Source: Isoetes taiwanensis (lineage: Eukaryota; Streptophyta; Lycopodiopsida; Isoetales; Isoetaceae). Taken from it: a stretch of DNA of 64,000 bases. Each line of letters begins with the position of its first letter. The first letter of the stretch is position 1. A program made the translations under genes and the position numbers. The notes below the pieces were generated by a model. That model ran no database searches and had not been told where the DNA came from. It was given only the letters and a program-made list of their open reading frames with translations. Where the stretch lies: positions 22,335,584-22,399,583 of the forward strand of contig JAJEKV010000005.1 in NCBI GenBank assembly GCA_021234155.1, written 5' to 3'. Shown piece after piece: positions 59,501 through 64,000 of this stretch.

Positions 59501-61728
59501 AAAGGATTAATTTGCTGTTGTTTGTTATGTCTTTGTGAGATTGGAGCCACTGCATAATTCTTAGTTCAATGATTGAATAACATATCTACTATCCAGTTGC
59601 ATGAAGATAATCATGTTCAATATCCGTTTTCTACAGCATAATGTTCGGGCAAAAGAACGCCAGCTCGCTGGAGTCAAAGCGAGTGTGGAGCTATTGTCTT
59701 CCGAGGTACAGCGTTTAAAAAAGCTGTGTGAAGAGAGGAAGGAAGCTGAAGACAGTCTTCGACAGAAGTGGAAAAGGATTGAAGAATTTGATGCTCGTAG
59801 GCTCGAACTAGAATCTATCTATACTGCTTTGATTCGAGCCAATATGGTAAGCCATTCATTATTGATACAGGTTAGAGGGTCAATATCTACCATCACTTTG
59901 CGGTAGAAATTTATTTTATAAAAATAAGCCACATTCACTTAAAGATAGAGAGTCTGAATTACTCATGAAAATATTTTTAGGATGGGACCAAAAGAGCATT
60001 TTGTCAATATCATCTATTGTGGAGTGACTTAAAAGAGGTGCAATCAAGCTTGTAAGTTCATTAAATATAAGTGCACATTTTGGAATGTGCTGCATGTTGA
60101 GAAAAGGATTTATTAATTCTTTGCACGTTTCTTTCATTCAAAATTTATTATTTGAATGCGAACTAATGTTTATGACTGGCGAACTTGACCCAATGCTTTT
60201 TGGTGTGCAGGCTGCTGCAGCTTCATGGGAGCAGCATATTGCTGCAGCTCGAGAGCACTCGGCAAACACTGTTATTCCGGCATGTGTTATGCTTCAAGAT
60301 AAGGCTACTAATGCTCGAGATCTTATAGAAAGAGAGGTGTCAGCAGTTCAGAGGAGCCCTGATAATCGGTTATATATGTTGCCTGCTACTTCACAGGTAG
60401 ATATTGGCCATCATTGTTGACGCTTTTTTAAATGGATTATGTGCTGAAGTGTTTGGCAAGCTTTGATACCCTGTTTTTTCCTTATTTTCTTATTATATCG
60501 GCCAAATACTTTAATGAGCATCAGCTGGAACTGCATGCAGGGCCTTCTGGATGCTCTGGGTACAGGCTCTATTGCAAGTGCAGAAGCAATTGTGGCAGCA
60601 GAGAAGTCGGCAGATTTGCTTGCTGCACGAGCTGGTGCAGGGGATCCGTCTGCAGTACCATCAATCTGTAGAATAATAGCAGCTTCACACTACTCTTCAG
60701 GTTGATCTTGCTGCTTCTGTGATGTGAACAAGGAGAAACCGTCTAATCAAACCCTCTATGTTCGAATTTACTTTAACAAATCCAGCTTCTACAAATTACT
60801 GTTGATGCAACTCGGTCTCATCATTTTTGTTTCTTTTTCCTAGGAATGGGGGTATCTGATCCTGGCATGGTAGCAGTTGTAGATTCATTGAGATTCTGCC
60901 TTAGACCTGGTGCTTCTCCTGCAAGCTTGTTGGAAAACCTTGCTAAAGCAGTTAATCGAGTCCAGATATTAAGAGACCTCGTTGGAAGTGGACGGGCACT
61001 GCTAGCTGCAGCAAACTCATCAAAGCCAGACTATGAGAGGTAATCCAGGGAACTATACGAACTCTGAGGCTGAAACCTTTGATTTGTAGGAAATGAACTT
61101 TTATGGACCATGGGGTCAATTAATAACACAATTCCTAATATTGTTCTTATGCAATGCTTTGACCGTTTTTCTACGTATTAGAAATTCTTGAAGGAAATAG
61201 AGTTTTAAAGTAGGTCATTCAGGGGTTTTGTTTCATGATTCTATGCCTTTCCATTGTAATTGTATTGCTCTGTACAGGAATGCAGCAACCTGTTTTGGAA
61301 CTGCAAAACAGCAAGAGCAATTGACTTTACAAGAATGGTTGCCTGAGCTTAAATCAGCAGTCCAGGAAGCTCAGAAGTGTTTGGAGGACTGTAAAAGAGT
61401 GCGGGGCTTGGTAAGATGCATCATGTTCTGGCCTGTAATGTAGGTTATTCAAATTCTTTCTAACAGGCAGTAATCTTATTCCACAAGTCCTGACGAATAA
61501 AGTTAACGTACTGATACCATATTTAAAAGATGCACTCGTGTTTTTGATGTAGGTTATTCTGCCTTGAGATACTTATATTCAAGTTTACTTTGTCAGGTTG
61601 ATGAATGGTGGGAGCAACCGGCAGCGACAGCTGTAGACTGGGTAACTGTGGATGGCCAGAACGTTGCAGCATGGCTTTCACATGTGAAGCAGCTACAGAC
61701 TGCATTTTATGAGAAACAACTTTTGTAA
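56525..61728 (+). CDS. AUG5: AUGMIN subunit 5 (HAUS5-like), complete gene
   Basis: Augmin recruits gamma-tubulin to existing microtubules so that new ones branch from them in spindle, phragmoplast and cortical arrays. Ten exons join in frame to 819 residues: 56525-57093, 57179-57727, 57991-58141, 59061-59234, 59637-59846, 60211-60396, 60541-60700, 60844-61039, 61278-61410 and 61597-61728. The start [20 protein letters not shown] and [20 protein letters not shown] are the conserved N-terminal region. Then come a charged coiled coil ([20 protein letters not shown]), [93 protein letters not shown] and finally [20 protein letters not shown], matching plant AUG5 in order and size. The fourth intron starts with GC (GAG/GCAAGC at 59235) instead of GT. 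No defects are seen. Confidence 0.97.
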
Positions 61729-62110
61729 AGCCTTCAACTTGAAGTTGATGAAGCATAGTCCTTTACATTCCTTACCCTCCCTTATATAATGGTTAGTAGA
61801 TCCCTCATACATACACCAGGGTTGATCTAACCAATCCATGCTGTCAAGGATCAAAGAGCATGAGGCATTGGAAAAAATGAAATAAAAGAGCCTTTTTTCT
61901 ATGTGTGCGTGCGTTGACTTGTTTTTCTTATTTTCTTTCTTTAATCCTGTCTTTACAAAAACAGAAGAAAGACCGACTTGAATTTGGTGTATTTCTTGCA
62001 GCATGCTCAAGGTTTCGCCAAAACATACCTAAATAGTTCGACTGCTTAACATTGAAGGGCTCTCATTGCTTGACGATATCAACAAGATGACTTATAAAGT
62101 AGTAATTATT
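61729..62110. other. Tail-to-tail spacer of AUG5 and the DUF1218 gene
   Basis: 380 bp between two convergent stop codons; it must hold both 3' untranslated regions. No clear polyadenylation signal singled out. Confidence 0.6.
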
Positions 62111-62948
62111 TTAACAAGATATTTTATCAACATTTGGTGAACTATACATTTCCATGTGGACGAACGGCTCCGGAACTATGACTGCTAAAGACAATTGTGA
62201 TGAATTCGTGGGTATTTGGTGAAAGCGCATTGTCTGCAAGGCTGCCATATAAAACGCAACCCCCAGAGATGTAGATGCAAGTCCGAAGATTCCACCCCCT
62301 GCGAATAAACCTTGCCTTACAGCCTCGCATTCAAGCCTCATCGCATTTGTATGGCCTTGAACATGCATCGACATTCCCATTATGAGCAGCACTACTGATA
62401 CTGCATAACACACCCTGCAAATATCACACAGTTTGAGCACATCTAACAGGGCACAGCATAATAATCCTTTCTTCTTACCAGGAATTCACAAAAAAAGCAA
62501 GCGCCTGCCATCGGATCCATGCTGTAGAAGCAGAAGCAGATGCCCAAATGAGAAGCGCATTGGCCGGACGGCATAGCTGGCCAGCCATCACTATCTGATT
62601 CAATATCATTGACAATGCCGAAGCCTGGAGTGCAGCAGCTGCGCATCCTAACGAAACCTTGCCTGAGTTTGAGAAAGCGCATCGCATCTGTTGTGAATAT
62701 GGAGGATGTTGTACATATTCCCAGATCACCTGCACCCCACCAAATTCAGCACACTCCACACAGAAAACAGCTAAATCCATTCATAAAATAGATAGAAGAA
62801 GAACCTGTGATCGAGTCGTCTCTGCCACAAGAGAGAGAACAAATGCAGCTAAGCCCAGCACAACTGAGAATATGATGTAGAGATTGCTCCTTTGGCCCCG
62901 GTTGCTTGGGTTCATCTCCAAATCTGCATGCGTCACTGGCACAGCCAT
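62111..62948 (-). CDS. DUF1218 membrane protein (MWL-like), complete gene
   Basis: DUF1218 proteins are small four-helix plant membrane proteins; some (MWL1/2, VCC) affect lignin content and leaf vein patterning, but the biochemical role is unclear. Three minus-strand exons, 62948-62805, 62729-62479 and 62414-62111, give 232 residues with GT-AG borders and consistent phases. A first membrane segment (NLYIIFSVVLGLAAFVLSLV) is followed by AETTRSQ. A Cys-containing loop (RCAFSNSGKVSLGCAAA) leads into helix 2. Two further helices are AVSVVLLIMGMSM and GIFGLASTSLGVAFYMAALQ, the last after the Cys-containing CEAVRQGLFAGGGIF. The Ala/Thr-Glu-x-x-Arg-Ser motif after helix 1 and the Cys spacing fit the family. 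I cannot assign a particular subgroup. Confidence 0.88.
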
Positions 62949-63043
62949 TGTTGAATAGAATATTAGTGAGTGAGGCCTTTTGAAATCCCAATTGCTGGAC
63001 TAAATGGCAGCACGAGATTTGGTTGCCAGGATTCAGAGCTCGA

Positions 63044-63050
63044 ATTTATA
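63044..63050 (-). promoter_or_regulatory. TATA box of the DUF1218 gene
   Basis: TATAAAT on the minus strand about 100 bp before the start codon at 62948, a normal plant distance. Confidence 0.6.
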
Positions 63051-63756
63051 GGCAATCCGCAGGCATTAATTTGATGGCCTGTTGCACACACGAGACAGAA
63101 CAGATATCCTCCCCCCTTAAATGCACATTCCCAGCCTCGTGCATTTTGTGCGTCTGTTTAATAAGGTTCTCCGATAAGAGATTTCGTGCATCCACTGTAT
63201 AATGCTGCTAATTCTCTCGCGGTTTTGAGATTGTGACACACCAACGCCATCTTTTACTGCATACATATCAAATCTTGTCTTGTCCGGGCACGCCTCCCAT
63301 CCCATGCTCATTACTTCTGAACGTTTTACTGTTCGAAAAAGGAATGGCATTTTGATGTGCAGCATGTCGGTAACTTCGTTCGGGAAATTTTTTACCCTAA
63401 AGCATCAAATTCGTTCGGGAAATTTTTTACCCTAAAGCATCAAAGTTTCCTGCAGTTTTGAACCTGTCCGGGAAGCTATAAAGCTATTCTCCAAAATTGC
63501 GGAGAAATCAAGAAAAACTCCTAATTATAGTGTGAAATTTTCTTGCTAATATTTTGCCCTTATATTAAATTGTTAATTTCAAAAAGTAATCTCACATACC
63601 AAGTCGGTAAGTTTTCACCGTGCCCAAACCAAGGTAAGTTTTCACCGTGAAAGCATAGAATGGAATAGAAAGATCTTTGAACCAATACCTCAATTTTAAT
63701 TTAAAGTTTTATGAAAATAATGTTTTTTTTTTTTTTTTTTTTTTTTTGCAATGACC

Positions 63757-63967
63757 TATCCTTCAAATACATTGTAGAGGAAGATGAGATGTCCCCATCA
63801 AAGCAAAGGCCACCTGAATCACAATCCAAAATCACGTATGTTATTTTTAATACATAAAAAAGTTGTAAGGATTTAGAAGACCATAAATTTCAGACTCCGA
63901 TTTAGGTGACCTTAACTTCGATGGAAAGGTCTCATCTTTTTCTACAATGTATCTGAAGGATATATTC
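63757..63967. repeat. Imperfect inverted repeat at the window edge
   Basis: Arms of about 70 bp (63757-63826 and 63900-63967) are complementary at roughly three of four positions, sharing TACATTGTAGA and AAGATGAGA. The unit may be a decayed foldback element. Confidence 0.65.
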
Positions 63968-64000
63968 CCATCTGGCTGATCGTGAAAATGTGACAGTCAT

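Larger units (their letters stand above)
62949..64000. other. Upstream region with short tandem and inverted repeats
   Basis: No gene after the promoter. A 35-bp tandem pair starts at 63375 and 63410 (TTCGTTCGGGAAATTTTTTA). A shorter pair with GGTAAGTTTTCACCGTG lies near 63607 and 63635. A T run of 27 is at 63721-63747, and an inverted repeat lies at 63757-63967. Confidence 0.6.

Overview
This is plant nuclear DNA: AT-rich, with multi-exon genes whose products are plant proteins (UDP-glucose pyrophosphorylase, augmin subunit 5, a persulfide dioxygenase and a DUF1218 membrane protein), separated by long stretches of retroelements. The gene spacing and the mix of chromovirus, LINE, TRIM and Penelope-like copies suggest a large-genome vascular plant. 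A lycophyte or fern is my guess only; nothing in the sequence fixes the clade.

Layout. 75-1968 (+) holds the 3' half of a UGPase gene. 1969-7770 is intergenic with small duplications and a decayed LINE piece. 7776-20796 is a nearly full Ty3/gypsy chromovirus with 1.56 kb LTRs, a 5-bp target duplication (TGGTT) and a tRNA-iMet primer site. It carries about 3.5 kb of accessory reading frames before gag, and one of them encodes an almost complete histone H3 fold. Its gag-pol is broken by TAG codons and frameshifts, but the integrase-chromodomain frame is open. 23345-24800 (-) is a LINE 3' half. 25024-29430 is a purine-rich field of diverged internal repeats.

29443-37032 is a Penelope-like retroelement (PLE). 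Two nearly identical 1.7 kb direct repeats (pseudo-LTRs) flank a long ORF1 and a reverse transcriptase with PLE-type motifs, no recognisable C-terminal GIY-YIG nuclease, and apparent introns. 38-45 kb is AT-rich intergenic DNA with foldback elements. 45992-50671 is a second, non-autonomous LTR element with a gag zinc knuckle only (target duplication ATAGG). 51350-53290 is a composite of direct and inverted repeats.

The right end is genic. A persulfide dioxygenase (ETHE1/GLX2-3 type) gene lies on the minus strand at 53985-55945. It is interrupted by a 418-bp TRIM retrotransposon inserted in the exon that encodes the HxHxDH metal-binding motif. A short divergent spacer separates it from a complete ten-exon AUG5 gene (56525-61728, +), which faces a complete three-exon DUF1218 (MWL-like) gene (62948-62111, -).

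The strongest candidates for new biology are the H3-fold protein carried by the chromovirus, possibly fused to a longer N-terminal part, and the intron-bearing, apparently endonuclease-less plant PLE with complete pseudo-LTRs.
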